From contig WNYE01000010.1 of the NCBI GenBank assembly GCA_021396245.1, positions 1 through 64,000 on the forward strand: DNA of 64,000 bases, in the 5' to 3' direction. Within the stretch, counting starts at the first letter, position 1. The number at the start of each line of letters is the position of its first letter. Positions 23,752 through 36,542 of this stretch are shown piece after piece. Under the pieces are notes generated by a model. The model saw nothing but the letters and a program-made list of their open reading frames with translations, did not search any database and was not told where the DNA came from. The DNA comes from Sporothrix humicola. Lineage: Eukaryota > Ascomycota > Sordariomycetes > Ophiostomatales > Ophiostomataceae. A program made the position numbers and the translations under genes.

Positions 23752-26700
23752 ATTCAAGTTTCGGGGCAGCCAGGTCCAGCCTTTGACTCTCCGAAATGTG
23801 TTACAGAATTAAAAGAGCCTTGTTTCCTGTTATAAAACTTTACATGTATTCTTTTGCATTTCTTTTCTTCATCACAAATCATTCTCTCCTTCTTGGCAAA
23901 TTTGTATTCTTAATCGTGGAGTCAAGGTCTTGATAGAATACCAAACCAAAAGCATGTCATAATTCATTCTATTTTGTTCAAAAAACGTGTAACCTCAATA
24001 GTGAAGAACAAATGGTTCACAAATCAGGAGAGAGAATTCGGGTCGAGGCCGGATCGTCAATGTCAAGTGATACCTCGACTCGGAAGCAGCGGGAGGGAGT
24101 TGTTCACAGTCGAAAAGTAAAGACAAATGAAATATGAAAGAAGATATGGTCGAATCAATAGTCACTTGCAAGTTTTGGCTCTCAATTTCTGGTCAGGTGC
24201 ATCACGCCACAGAAAGACGGACGCAGCTAACACTTACACAACATGCGGGATAGGGGAGGGGAAAAGACAAACAAGCTCTGTTGTAGCTCCGCACTTCAGT
24301 TCTATCTTTTTTTCTCTTTTTTTTAACTTTCTTACCGCTTAGTTCAAGGCAAGTATGTTGCTCTCGTCATCCACGTCACATCGGCAGAAGAAGATCCCTT
24401 ACCTCACCTAACTCAGTACATAGGCTCTGCTAAGCTCACATTGAGGGCTGTTGCCATTGCATGCTGAACGCCATGACTCCCATGATTTGTTTTTATTACT
24501 GCGTAAGTTTAAAATACTGAATTGTCGAGACAAATAGATGAGAAGACGAAGAGGACCACATGAAGGAACCCTCATGGCATTTCACACTCTAGAAAGTGCC
24601 CTTTCGATATGTCATGTTCTCAAGAACACGGCTGTTTCCGAGAATTGACCGCCATTGCCACCGGAGAAGAGACGAAGAAATTCAAAAGAATTCAAAAGAG
24701 CCCAAAGTCAAAGACCGATGACGGGTCGAAGTGAATAAAGTGGGTCCGTCTTTCTCTTACACCATTCTTTCCCTTCCTTTCCTGTGTCTGCCGGTGGTGG
24801 TGTGGGGCCGGCAAAGGTGAACGAATTAGGGGACTTTGCACGTTGTGAGGTGACGGGGAAGGAAGGAACGATGGACAGGAAGATGGAAACAACAGTATGA
24901 TGAGAAGAGAAATAAAATAGAAAACAATACTTATACAGCTTTCCCTAACGTAATCCCAAATGTCCATTTACGATGTGGTAAGTTTTTCGCTTTTCGCGTT
25001 TGAAAAGTGAGGTTTTGTCAACCATCACCTGACGATGATATCCTGTTTTGGTGGTGTGGCGGCATCGGCTTTCCGGCCTTTCCGGAGGTTGCTCTTTCCC
25101 TTCTTTTGCCGTCGCTTTGCGCCTTGCCTTGCACAAACAGAGGACATACAATACCGTGAAAAGGGAAAGGGCGAGAAAGAAAGAAAGAAGACACATTAAT
25201 AAAATTTCAACAGTCACAAGCCCATCTCCACACCCCTCACTTCACCACTTCACGGGTCCTGTCCATGCAGACAGCCGATCGTCGAAAGAGAGTGTTGGTC
25301 GTTCAGACACCTAGAGCCCAATAAAATCAAAGCACAACAAATGCCGGAGGAGCCGTAGCCCTGTCAGTCAAAAGTTGTCTTTTCTGTCTTCCATTTCGCT
25401 CTCTTCCATTCTTTTCGTCCTCGTCTGCCGCCTGCCGTTGACGATCAGCCAATCACTTGCGTGTCCCACCTTGACTGCTACCCCAGCAAGGATTGCCGAT
25501 CGCAGACACAGATCACAGATGTGCTCGACGTGATACAGACGGCACATAAAGGAAATACAGGAAATACAGAAAATACAGAAAATACAGAAAGTGCGGTGGC
25601 ACGACCACATCGCATCACAAAATCATGGAATTTATGCGATAACATAAAGTGGCGCAGTAGACTGCATCTTCTCCTTGATGTTGTATGACAACCACGTGTA
25701 CAAGCGGCAATGGAAAGTGAAGAGAAAAGAGAAGAAAAGACTGCAGTACACTAACGTCTAAAGTTGTCATTTATTATGTAGAGCATTGTTCATGCCATTT
25801 CATCGAGAATCGACAAGTCGAGATGGAAACGGTCTGTGCAGGTGTATTTCGTAGGAATTGAAAAGAGTAGACAGGGTCTTGGGTAGGCCCACAGTGATGT
25901 CACATCTCGTGATAGGTTTGTTGTAAAGAAGGGCTAAGGAAAGAGTGAGAAAAAAGGAACAAACATGACAAAAGGGTGGTGTGACAGCAATTAGCGGTAC
26001 GAAAAAAGATAGGTCAGAAAGATGAAGAAAGAGAAGAAAAATAAAGAGAAGGAAAAAAAAAAGATGAAAAAGACGAACAAAACAACGAGAAGCTCCTGTG
26101 GGTCCAACCAAGCTTCGGCCTCGCGTCAAATGTCGAGCTCCAACGGCGAGAAACGAAAGGAGAGGGCGGAAAAGACAAAAAAAAAAAAACTGAAAAAAGA
26201 GAACCCACTCTAGCCTTGTCTCTTTTGTCTTTTGCCTTTTCCTTTTTGCGGGTCTTCCGTGCTGGATCCCGGACTAGCACCGACTTTATTTTGCAAGTGG
26301 CCTCTCTTTTTCTAGTTTTCCTCTTCCTTTTCCTTCTCGTTCCATTAATTAATCAGCCCTGCAATGTCCCTTGCCTTGATACTGGAGGGGAGCAAGAATT
26401 TAGAGAGCAACCATGAGGAAACGGGGATCTCAACAGACTATCGTCTGATTTGAAAGCAACCATGAGCTGTGAGCATGTTGGTATTTGACAGAGAGGAGAG
26501 GAAAGAAAGGGAGAGCGGCCATCTCTAGATGAGTCGAATGTGAATATTGATGGCCAATTGGTCGTCTTTTCCGTTATTTTCTCTCTGGTTAGCCCATTTC
26601 TTTTTCTCTTTTCTCCGTCTTACATGTCGTCCAATTTCCTTCTGGATCGTCGATGCCGGACATGTCGGAGGTGACGGGATGTGCTGTTTGTGATGGAGGG

Positions 26701-27237
26701 CAGACAATCGACGAATAACGAAAAAGTAATGAAAAGAGAAAAGTGGTCAACTTTCAGAGAAGAGTCTCGGCCACTCGGCCAGCCTCGGAGTTTGCTCCTT
26801 CTCTTTTTGTTTGTCGTGGTTTATCGTGGTTTCCTTACTCCTCGCCTGCTCCTTCCCTCTCATCGCGCCTTCCCGACATCGCCTCCGCTCAGTCGCTCCT
26901 TCCCTCGCCGTGACTGATGGCCCACACCCAGTACAATGACGCACCCGAATGGTCTGCAGCCTTTTCGTGCCCCCCTTTTCCTAGTTTCTTCATTCTCACT
27001 CCCGATCTCCCCCATCATGACCGTGTCTATAAGAACCTCGCTGGCTCCCCGGTGAGTTGATGATACTTTCTTTCTCCCCCCTCATCATCAGCATATCAAT
27101 CGCATTTTCATTCCTGACTCGCAGCCGGGCATCACTCGGTCTATCTTTTCATAATATAACATCCTCTCATCAAAACAAACATCACCATTTCCATATATCA
27201 CCATCCACATTAATATAGACCTCCCACGCCCCTCACC
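23752..27237. other. Intergenic region upstream of the opsin-related gene
   Basis: About 3.5 kb without a supported gene; ORFs are under 110 codons and featureless. It contains a 9-bp tandem repeat at 25551-25590. The last 300 nt before the next gene carry several CCCCT (STRE-like) pentamers, including at about 27081 and just before the ATG, and a TATAAG near 27030. Confidence 0.5.
25551..25590. repeat. 9-bp tandem repeat, about four copies
   Basis: The units are GGAAATACA, GGAAATACA, GAAAATACA and GAAAATACA. It is a short minisatellite in intergenic DNA. Confidence 0.85.
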
Positions 27238-28128
27238 ATGGCCGTTATTCAGGTCCGCAGCAACGATGCGCTCGACATCAACCCGCCTGCTGGCGACCAG
27301 CACCTGTCGGTCCACGGCTCCGACTGGCTCTGGGCTGTGACGGCCATCTACATTGTTTCGTTCCTGGCCTTCTTTGGCCTGACGTTTGTTGCCCGCGCCG
27401 GCGAGCGCGTCTTCCACTACATCTACAGCATCGGCCTGCTGGTCGGCTCCGTCACCTACTATGCCATGGCCTCGGATCTCGGCTTTTCCGTCATCGAAAC
27501 GTCGTCCAACGAGCTCAGCAAGGGCCTGACCCGCCAGATCTTCTTCGCCCACTACATCAACTGGGTCGTCACCTTCCCGGCCGCCATCCTGGCGCTCGGC
27601 CTGCTGTCGGGCCTGTCGTGGGCCACGCTCGCCTACCAGGTGTTCTTGGCCTGGTTCTGGATCCTGACGTACCTCGCCGGCGCCTACACGGAGACGCACT
27701 ACAAGTGGGGGTTCTATGCTTTTGGCACCGTCGCTTGGCTCTTCCTCGCCACCAGCCAGTGGTTTGTGGATGGCCGCCGCTCGGCCGCCCGTGTCGGCGT
27801 CGCCCGTGACCACACAATTCTGTCCGGCTGGCTCAACCTGTTGTGGCTGCTCTACCCCATTGCCTACGGCCTCAGCGACGGCGGCAACAAGATTGGCGAG
27901 ACGCCCAGCTTCATCTTCTTTGGCATCCTCGATGTGCTGCTGCTGCCCGTCCTCGGCTTCGCCACGCTCTTCCTATCGCGCAACTGGGACTACAACCAGC
28001 TCAACATTGCTTTCACGCAGTACGGCCGCGTCGCCGTCGCCAGCGGCCACTTCCCCGAGAAGGAGCAGGCTCCCGTTGCCGCCCCGGCCGGTGGCCCCGT
28101 CGCCCCTGAGCCCGTCGTGACTGCTTAA
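27238..28128 (+). CDS. Opsin-related seven-helix membrane protein (HSP30/YRO2/ORP type)
   Basis: Single exon, 296 aa, start in good context (CACCATGG). The protein has the microbial-rhodopsin fold: seven hydrophobic helices from about residue 29 to 247 and conserved landmarks (W109, Y206-P207, D232). The residues that make a light-driven pump are changed. By alignment with bacteriorhodopsin, D85 is N108, D96 is A119, and the retinal-binding K216 is L236 in GILDVLLLPV. It therefore cannot form the Schiff base and belongs to the opsin-related group with yeast Hsp30/Yro2/Mrh1 and Neurospora ORP-1, plasma-membrane proteins linked to stress and H+-ATPase activity. A positively charged loop (GRRSAARVGVARDH) and an Ala/Pro/Val-rich cytoplasmic tail follow expectation. 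CCCCT elements just upstream fit stress induction, which is an inference. Confidence 0.92.
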   Translation: MAVIQVRSNDALDINPPAGDQHLSVHGSDWLWAVTAIYIVSFLAFFGLTFVARAGERVFHYIYSIGLLVGSVTYYAMASDLGFSVIETSSNELSKGLTRQIFFAHYINWVVTFPAAILALGLLSGLSWATLAYQVFLAWFWILTYLAGAYTETHYKWGFYAFGTVAWLFLATSQWFVDGRRSAARVGVARDHTILSGWLNLLWLLYPIAYGLSDGGNKIGETPSFIFFGILDVLLLPVLGFATLFLSRNWDYNQLNIAFTQYGRVAVASGHFPEKEQAPVAAPAGGPVAPEPVVTA

Positions 28129-31100
28129 GCGCGCCGGTGACCATTGACAATGATCTCATCGGGATGATATCCAGCACTTAATATCAATATCCATCCCAAT
28201 GCCGAACATGATCACAAACTACAGAGTCAAGCCAGCGGCAGCTTTCACGTCACGCTATCCTGCCCCTTCTTGACTGACACTCATTCACATATTTGATATC
28301 GTCGCTTTGGAGTCTGTTTTCATTTATTGCCTGTTGGAAATACCCCCTTGTTGGTTTCACTCGTTTATACAATATCCTAATAGCTTGGAAGAGAGACAGT
28401 AGCGTGGCCTTAACTTACACAAGGTCGATGCTAGTAATGTATAATAGTTGGACGGATGGTGGACGCATGTAATGTTTGAATTTAGCTATGATATAATGCC
28501 AGAAAATCAAAAGAAAATTAGACCAAACACAACCTGCCTCTCAACTCTCAATATCACTCAATGTTGTCGTTGAACGCACGGCCATGGGACGCGGCAAAGT
28601 TTGGCCTAGACCGGGAACTGGCGAGACGCCCGGTTAATGACATGTCGCTCCTTGTTCGTTTCCTTTTGTTTCAAGTCTCTTTCTCTATTCTTCCAGCCAT
28701 CACAGTCCTTCACAGTATCCTTCAGCGCTTGGGTAAAAGTTGCAGGTAAAGTCGAGATGAGACTCTACAGGTGTCTGTTCGCCGTCTGTTCGTTGTCTTT
28801 CTTTCATCCCTCGTTTCTTGTCTTTGTCCCGGCTCGGGAGCACATCCGGGCCCAGACAAGCCCGCATCTGGCTCGGGATGATGCAGATGTGCATTTGGGT
28901 GCATTTGGTGCAGCAGAATCCACTGACAGCCTTGCATGGTGTAAATCGACCCAGAGACAAAATGCACCGGGCTCGTTGCGTCTAGATCTACAGCTCTTTT
29001 CTTGCCTGTTATGAGCTCATTTCAGCTTATTCAGGGTCTAACATCCCATCTCATCTCAGCTCACATCTGTTGGATCCTGATTATTCACAGCTCCCAACAG
29101 TCTCACGTTGCTTCTATTTTTGATCATGAATCTTTCAAAGAACTATCCTCCAGTCTGTTGTCCGCCTCTCCGGGCCATCAAACACACGTGTGGTGATATT
29201 CTGTGCCTCTTTTTGCCTCCTTTCTATTTTCTCCCCTATCAACAGTCATTTGACAATTGATATTTCCAACAAAGTGTCACCCGGCATAACCAGCCTGCCA
29301 TGTCGACACCCTCAGCCCTCGGAGCGGCCACGAGGTCAGCCGTCGTCCCAGGACTTTTCTTTCAGCACACCCTCTTGTCGTTTAGAAGCCTCCTGTTTTA
29401 CGACTTTTGCCTTGTAGCCATGTTTGTTTTACCTTGTACCTTCTGCCCCCTTTTCTCCCTTTTCTCCTACCCGGTTAAAGAGTTAAAACAACAGGAAACG
29501 AGACCCGGCCATGGCCACGGTGAGCGAGACATGCATTGTGCACGTATTCCTGGGACAAGGAGAGCGTTGGCAGAGTAGAGAGATGAAAAAAGTCCCTTGC
29601 ATCAACTATTCCCAGGAGTCTGTCTATGTGCACACCATGATCCCGCCGGTGTCTGTTGGGACTTTTTTTTTTAACTCCATCACAACTTCTCTCACAAACT
29701 CTCTCACAAAATAGTTTATCCCATCTCCTTCTCTCCGGATCGCCCTTTTTCGCGTCTCGTGGCTGCTTTTGGTCCCGGAAAAGTCTCGGTGACTCGGAGA
29801 CCGGTCATTAAGAACAGTTGCATCAACGACGGGCCATCTTTGGCCTTTTAGTTTATTGATTATGTGAGAAGACAAGATGCCGAGCCTTGTGGGCATAATA
29901 TCTGCCGAATGCTGTATTCAATTGCAACATACTTCACTCAAATGAATATATGGCATTGGGCCGGGGATCTGGGTTGGGCAAGACCTTTTTTCATTGATTT
30001 GTTGATTTGTTAAAGAATGATAAATGAACAGCCACAACAATTGGGCTTGTTGTACAGAGTACAGGATATACAGTGTGAAGAATTTCAAACGGGTGGCGGA
30101 ACGCCACACGAGAACAAAAGAAAAGCGAAAGAAGAAGGGAAACTCGGAGTGTGTCACCATCAATGCTTTTTTTTTTTTCGCACGGCACAAAATAGGCCTC
30201 CCTCGAGCCTGGTTCAAAGCACGAAATGTAGCCAAGAACTGAGTGTGTGAGCACGACAATGAGTAAAAAAGACACTTTAAAAGACACAGAGCACAGCAAA
30301 ATCAATTTAGGCACAGCTTTCCGTATATGGCGACGGAAAAAATATACTGATGAGACTGACAAGAGAATGTGGCTGCAGACCAATGGGGGAAATTGTGTGC
30401 CGTCCTGGGGGCGTGCGAGTTTGGTTCACAGAATCACAGAAGAGAGGAAAGGATTCGCAGACTTTCTCGGGACCGGAAACATCGCCGAAGAGGGAACCAA
30501 GAATTTCTGAGCGCCCAAAAGCTACAAGCCACACGCGCTTCCTCCAGTCTTTCTCGCTTTCTCGGCCGCCCGCTGCCCCAGCGGACGGGATAGATTGCCT
30601 GGGCATAAAGTGATGGGCGTCTTTTCCGTGCTGTCTTCATTCTGGCCCGTTTCTGTGAGAATTTGGCCGTTGACAGCCAATAAATGGCAAGAAAAAGAAC
30701 GAGAGAATGAGAAACCAGGGGCAGGGGACAGGGACACGGCAAAACTGGTAAAGTAAATAAGCCGAGCAAGTAAGAGGGGTGTAAAGCGAAGAGTGCACCG
30801 TAAAAAGTATGATGTGTGATGTGTGATGTGATGCGGGCGGGTAATAAGGCTGTATTAATTGAGGGAAAAGGACGAGAGAAAATGCTGTGAGAGAAAATGA
30901 CATTTATTTTATCATGATTTTTATTGCTGAATAATTCAATTCTAGAAAAAAAATAGCACAAGAAGACACACGTAAATAATGATAAAACAGACAAACAGAA
31001 TGCATCAAAGCCGATGAGATAGCTCGAGACTAATGTACATCTCATCGTCTTACATTCACACATATACGAGTCTTCTATGTATATGCTCTTAAGTATCATA

Positions 31101-32519
31101 TCATTTATTCCGCCGGGCCCTGGGACCTGGGACCTTTTAATAGCAAACATGAACCAACAAGCAGCTCGTATCCAGTCTCAAGGGAGGAGCATATGTAGCT
31201 AAAGTAGTTGATAATGCCCAATATAGAAGTGGACAGCGGTGGATCTCTCATATCCCTCGACGTATTCTTGGTCATTTTGATATTGACTGTGCCTTTGCCA
31301 ACTCCGTCAATCTTTGTAGACCAGATACCTTTGTAAGGCATTACTGATTTCATCGACGACAAGCTCGTCCTCTCTAGCACATATTTTTATTTTGTTCCTC
31401 CATCAACCGCTCGGCAAGTCCATTCCGAGAATAAAGTTTGAAGGGGCAGGAAAGAACAAGGCAAAGTATGAAAGAGCACACGTTCTACGCGCTCAAACCA
31501 CGCGACAACTCTTGCAGAACAAGGGTCTTCCTTGGATCTGATAAATCGGCAGCATGGCAAAAGAGAATTGTCTGTAGATGGAGGTCAAAGAGACGGCACG
31601 TCGTCAAGGATGTCTGGGGTGTGTGTTTAAATCTCGTAGACGCGCCTAGACGTCAGGATGATGAAATGGGATGGGGACAAAGGATGAAATAAAAGGATGG
31701 ACCTGTTACTTTCTTCCCACGACCGAGCTCCAGGAGACTGTCTCAAGGAGCACCGGGAAAAGAAGGTCTGTAGCAAAAGGGAAGAGACCCAGGAGCGTGT
31801 AACAAGGCAAAATAGAGGTTGTCAAAGATCATACACCAAGAAAGACACCAAGGAAGACATCAAGGAGGGGGTGTATGCCAGTGGCAAGACGAAATAAACA
31901 CCATATATCACAGCCTGTATGTGACAGTGCGAGGCGGACGCGCATTGTCCATTGGTCGCCTGGTCAGAAATTTAAAGAACAAGGAGTGAATACAAAATAC
32001 TTCACAGAAAAACTCAAAGACTAAAAAGACGACACGGCTCGAGATTGTCCCCAGAGCGTTCCAGAAGGTCGCAGGTTTGCCACATGGAAGAAGGAGGTGG
32101 TGGATGTGAAGCGTGGAGCAAAGGGCGCGGGACGACGAGAAAAAGTATGGATTGTACCTCTCGTCTCTGTGAATGCCCACGGTGGCATGGAAATAGAGTG
32201 TCGGCCCTCCCTCGGGCTGAACTGTCTCCCGTTCGGTCCCAGAATGTTGCGATCAGACGGCTTGATAGTGCATGTCAAGAAATGAACAAAGAGGTCGAGA
32301 CGAGGACATGGGAAGGATTCGGAAATACACGAGGCAAGGGAATTGGCGAGACATTAGAGTATTGCTAGTATGGGGAATAAACGATTGTGCATGATTAAGG
32401 ATGGTGGAGGTGTATCTCATTCATATTGTAGTCGGGTATCATCATGATGTATGTCCTTTTGTTCGCGTTTTTGATGTTTGAATTCTCATGTAAATTATGT
32501 GAATTGTTCATTTATTCTG

Positions 32520-32539
32520 AAAAAAAAAAAAAAAAAAAA
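32520..32539. repeat. Poly-A tract (A20)
   Basis: Twenty consecutive A are followed by CCGGTAG and then an AT-rich AATAAT/AAGAAG stretch. It could be a simple tract or the remnant of a retroposed RNA, but no target-site duplication or parent sequence is recognisable. Confidence 0.85.
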
Positions 32540-34805
32540 CCGGTAGTAAAAAATAAATCAAAATAATAATAATAAAGAAGAAGAAAACAATTAACCGAAC
32601 ACCGTTACATACATAGTGATATTCAAATATCTGATTAACGCTTGGATGACTTGTTATTGTATGTATCATGGGATGCACTGTTCTCATATACTGCCTGTCT
32701 TTCAGCAGTTGTGCTTAACCCCTATCATTTGTCGTGAATATGGCGGCACATTTTCATTTTACTTTCCAATCTTTAAAACCATAAATGGGAAGCAAAAGTG
32801 AATATAGAATCAGCAATATGCCTGACTGACATAAGAAGTCACCTTTATTAATAGTCCACAACCACGTGAGATCACGCCGACAAAGCAAGACCGACATGAT
32901 GCATCGGCTGTGTACCAGGACGTTGGCGCTGGGTCTGTTCTGTGCATCTGTGTGTGAGAGACACGCAAGAATTACTGGAAAACCACTGGATAGATCATGT
33001 ATCGTATCTTGGTAAGAGACAGGCCATCTCTGGAACAAATGTAGTTTTGATGCAGTTTACTGTCCCGCAACCACAACCAGGAACGGCAATACGGAATGGA
33101 AGCTGGGTTTTCCCAGGCTGTGTCTTTCACAGTAAACAGTTTCACTGGATCTCTGCTTGCCGCTGGATCTCGGCGGGTACTTTCCCACACTCAAAAGGTT
33201 GTTCTGTTCTCTGCAACATGGGGGCCAAAAGAGAGCAACAAAACTAGCTCCCATCCTTTCATCAATTTGGCAGGCGAGTCCCGTCCTCGAAGGATGCCGT
33301 GCGCCAACATCATGGAAACGGGTCTGGTCTGCACGACTGAAGTGATGGGAGAATAAAAAAAACGAGGCAAAACAGACGCGAAAGCCTGAAATGGCATACG
33401 AGCCTTTTGGCTTGTGGGCGCTCGACGTTTATATATTTAGACCGAGTACGAAGATCGTACGACGGACAAGACGTACGAGCCAAGAGCGACGGCTGTTTCC
33501 TCTTCAGTTTTCATGTTTTAATGTTTGCTTCTCTCTCTGAAAAATGGCATCAAAACAGGACTACCTGCAGAGGGAAGTAGAAGAAGGCAAACGTCTTTCT
33601 CCCTCTCTCTTGAAAAAAAGCAAAATGGGATGCATAAAAGCGACAGGAAAGACATGCACATGCACGCTGTATCGTGGGTCTTTTCCTCTTGGTGCCCTTT
33701 CCCTTCTCGCTCTCTTTGGTGCATGTTGTCTGCTTTTATGTGGCGCCACCCCACAGGATGGAGACTGTTTAATGTCTCAACTGCAGCAGGCGGACGCAAG
33801 GGAGTTTGTTGAGCGAGAGCGACACTTTGGCTTTTAACTGAGAGAAGTAAGAGGTGCGGCGGCATGCCAAAAAGAGACAGACAAAAGTCTGAGAAAAGAA
33901 CGAGGGCAGAAGAGACCCAGAATTAAAAAGAAAAGAAAGAGGAAAAACGAGGGAATGGGAGTTGTTCTCCACTTTCTCCGGACCATGCTCTCCTGCCAGC
34001 TGCCATTTCTCTTCCTTGCGTCCTGTCAGTCACTTTGATGTGAAGATGCGTGCACTGACTTTTGTCTTGGTCCGTCTTGGTGGTGTCTCTCCAAAGTTGA
34101 TAAAAACCGTTGAGAATTGGATGTGGCAGGCGCCCTTGACAGCCGATGCACTTTACTGTGTAAACACTCCAACCTCGGGGCGTTTATGCATTCCAGCCCG
34201 TCCAAAGCCTCTGAGGGAAGGGAAGGAGGCGGCTGAGAGTTGGGAATGGAGGAGACACGGCCGAGAGAGCAAAAATGCCAGAAAAAGACCCTGGAACGGC
34301 GACGAAAGCAGATCTCTCCCCTTGCAGAAGTGCAGAAAAAAAAAACGGGTTTTCCTCGAGAGTCTCCCTGCAACGCGTCGCGGACCGTGCGAAAAGCATG
34401 GCTCTTCGAGACAGCCAACGTCGGTGCCTCTTCTAAAAGTGATGCCCTCGTTGATGCTTGTCCATGCTTCTGTTGTCCCTTGTTTTGACTGTGATTCTTC
34501 TGATTGTCAGCAAGATTCGAGAGACAGTGAGATATTCCAAAGAATTCACCACAAAGGCTCAAAGGCTTTGCTTTCTCACCAATCTCCCTCCTCTCCGCTG
34601 ACATTCCTGACAACCCTGGCCATCTTGAACTCAGCCTCGCATATTGGATGAGATATTGAATTTTGACGCGTCTGGACGGCACAGGACCACTCCGGGCAAC
34701 TGTCGACTTGCCTCTCCGGCTATCCGTCTCCTGTCTCACGGTCTGTTTCCCTTTTCAGCATAATGGCGATGACGATGGGTATGATGGATGGTGGATGCTC
34801 AACAG

Positions 34806-34819
34806 CCACTGGCCAGTGG
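34806..34819. repeat. 14-bp perfect palindrome CCACTGGCCAGTGG
   Basis: The sequence is self-complementary over 14 bp in intergenic DNA. No function can be assigned. Confidence 0.5.
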
Positions 34820-35693
34820 TCAGTTGCCCCAATTTCCCTGATCCTTCGTCTTGGTCAGCTTGTCTCCTCACACCCTGACCCTTCTCCTCCTTCTCCTCTT
34901 GGTGGCAAAGCATAATCTCGTTTTGAGTCTCGCCCAGCATCTAGATTTGGCCTGGTCTTTTTGCTTGGGTTGGATTGCTAGGATTAATAGAGTCGAGTGT
35001 GGTAAAGTCGGTTCTGGTCGTTTTGGTTGGGTGGTAGTCTCGGGATTTGAATACTTGAATCGTTCCAAGTCGTATCTTGCGTTTTCTTGCCGTATCTTGC
35101 TCTGTGCTTGTTCAGTGCCTCGAACTGACTTGCACTTTTGTCCTTCTCTCTTTGTCGTCGATTTCGACTAGAAGCCCGGATAGTGAATAGTCCATGTTTG
35201 TTGCTCATGTGCATGGCCTGTTTTCTCTCCCTTATCCCTTTTCTGCTCTTTCTGTCGTTATGGCTGTACGGGAGGCTCGAGGTATGTGCCTTCCTTCTTT
35301 CATCTTCTGGGTCTTCGATCTGGTCGCTCTTGCTTTCACAGCGCTCTCTCAAGTCCGGACGGCCAATTTCCTGTTTGGGATTAGCAGAATTTCGTGCTCT
35401 TTCCCATTGGCCGGTGTGGGTGGGGAGACGAAGGAGAGAGCAGTGACTGACTTCCTTCCTCTCAGGCTCTCATGCTCTTTCCCACTGTGCACACTGTCCA
35501 GCGCTCATCAGCAACACGCCCCCTCCACTGCTATTCATTATCCTTTTGGCTTTTTGGCTGGCCTTCTCCTCTGGCCTCTTGCTCTTCAACCCAATGCCCC
35601 GGCCACGATGGATGAACGTAGCAATTCTCACTACTGATTCTGCTACAGCGGGGCCGTCGCTGGCGCTGTTATCCCATGCTGGAATCCACTGCG

Positions 35694-35705
35694 ACTCGTA
35701 CGAGT
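35694..35705. repeat. 12-bp palindrome ACTCGTACGAGT (second copy)
   Basis: Second copy of the palindrome core seen at 693-706, again followed by GCCC after one base. It may be a recurrent regulator binding site. Confidence 0.5.
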
Positions 35706-36279
35706 GGCCCATAAAATCTATTTTATTTCCCACTGTTTCCTTCCGTATGGAGTCTCTTTTCCGATTCCCTCGCAACTCACAGGGGAAGGGACGAACATGG
35801 TCAGTGACCTCCTGGAAGGTGTGGAAGGTGCGTATTGGCGGTGTTCCTCCCCGCTGGGTGCTGATTATCCTTCTCTCCCACGGCGCGCGGTGCTGTTTTG
35901 CCGTTTTGCTGTTTTGCAATGGGGAATTAGGATTTTTAGTGCTGTTTTCTCCACTCATTTGCTGGGGCCGGATATTCCACGGGGCTCGCATCCCTCATCC
36001 TTCACTTCCTCATGTTTTCCGCGTGCTCTGCCATTTTCTCTAGTGGCTGACACGCTGACACGGTCCCAAGGAGCCCAAAGAGAAACGAAAATCAAAGGAT
36101 TTTAGTGAAGGGGGAGGATGGATGCCCGCTGGGCTGGGTTTGTGTAAGTACCTTTCTGCTGGGAATTGCTGGTGTGGGTACTTTCCCAATATCCCGGAAA
36201 TTCGTTCCTCAACCTCGCTTGTCTCTTGCCTGTGTTTGGCTACTCGACAGACACGCCAGCACTAGAGCGACGGCCCCAC

Positions 36280-36287
36280 TATAAATA
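36280..36287 (+). promoter_or_regulatory. TATA box TATAAATA
   Basis: CACTATAAATAGGGCC is a textbook TATA element inside the gene-free region, 101 nt upstream of an ATG in good context. Whether it drives a transcript is unknown. Confidence 0.35.
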
Positions 36288-36380
36288 GGGCCATCTCCCA
36301 CCTCTGATTGACGGCTAGCTCGTGGTTTCTTGGGAGCTTGTCGCCCCCAAGCACACCCAAACTCGCCAAAGCACCCAAAG

Positions 36381-36542
36381 ATGGCGTACTTTTCTAGCCC
36401 TTCCCACCCCCTGTGGCAAACTTTCCAGCACCTGTCCACTGGTTCCCAACACCGCTACAGCGGTTATGGCTCCTCGGCAGCCCCTCTTTTATTTGGTCTC
36501 CTGGGACGCCAGATGCCCGCGTCGCTTCTCTTGAGTCTCTAA
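36381..36542 (+). CDS. Candidate small ORF (53 aa), hypothetical
   Basis: A 53-codon ORF starts at CAAAGATGGC, about 100 nt after the TATA box. The product begins MAYFSSPSHPLWQTFQ and ends PASLLLSL; it has no signal peptide or known motif. The only support is promoter spacing and start context, so chance is likely. It is listed because nothing else in the 15.6-kb stretch has both. Confidence 0.15.
   Translation: MAYFSSPSHPLWQTFQHLSTGSQHRYSGYGSSAAPLLFGLLGRQMPASLLLSL

Noticed and set aside
27238..28128. Light-driven proton pump (bacteriorhodopsin type)
   Set aside because: The Schiff-base lysine position is Leu and both proton-carrying Asp positions are replaced.
33962..34739. Overlapping 229- and 237-codon ORFs on opposite strands
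   Set aside because: Neither has domain signatures or intron context; overlapping open frames on both strands suggest a chance shortage of stops.
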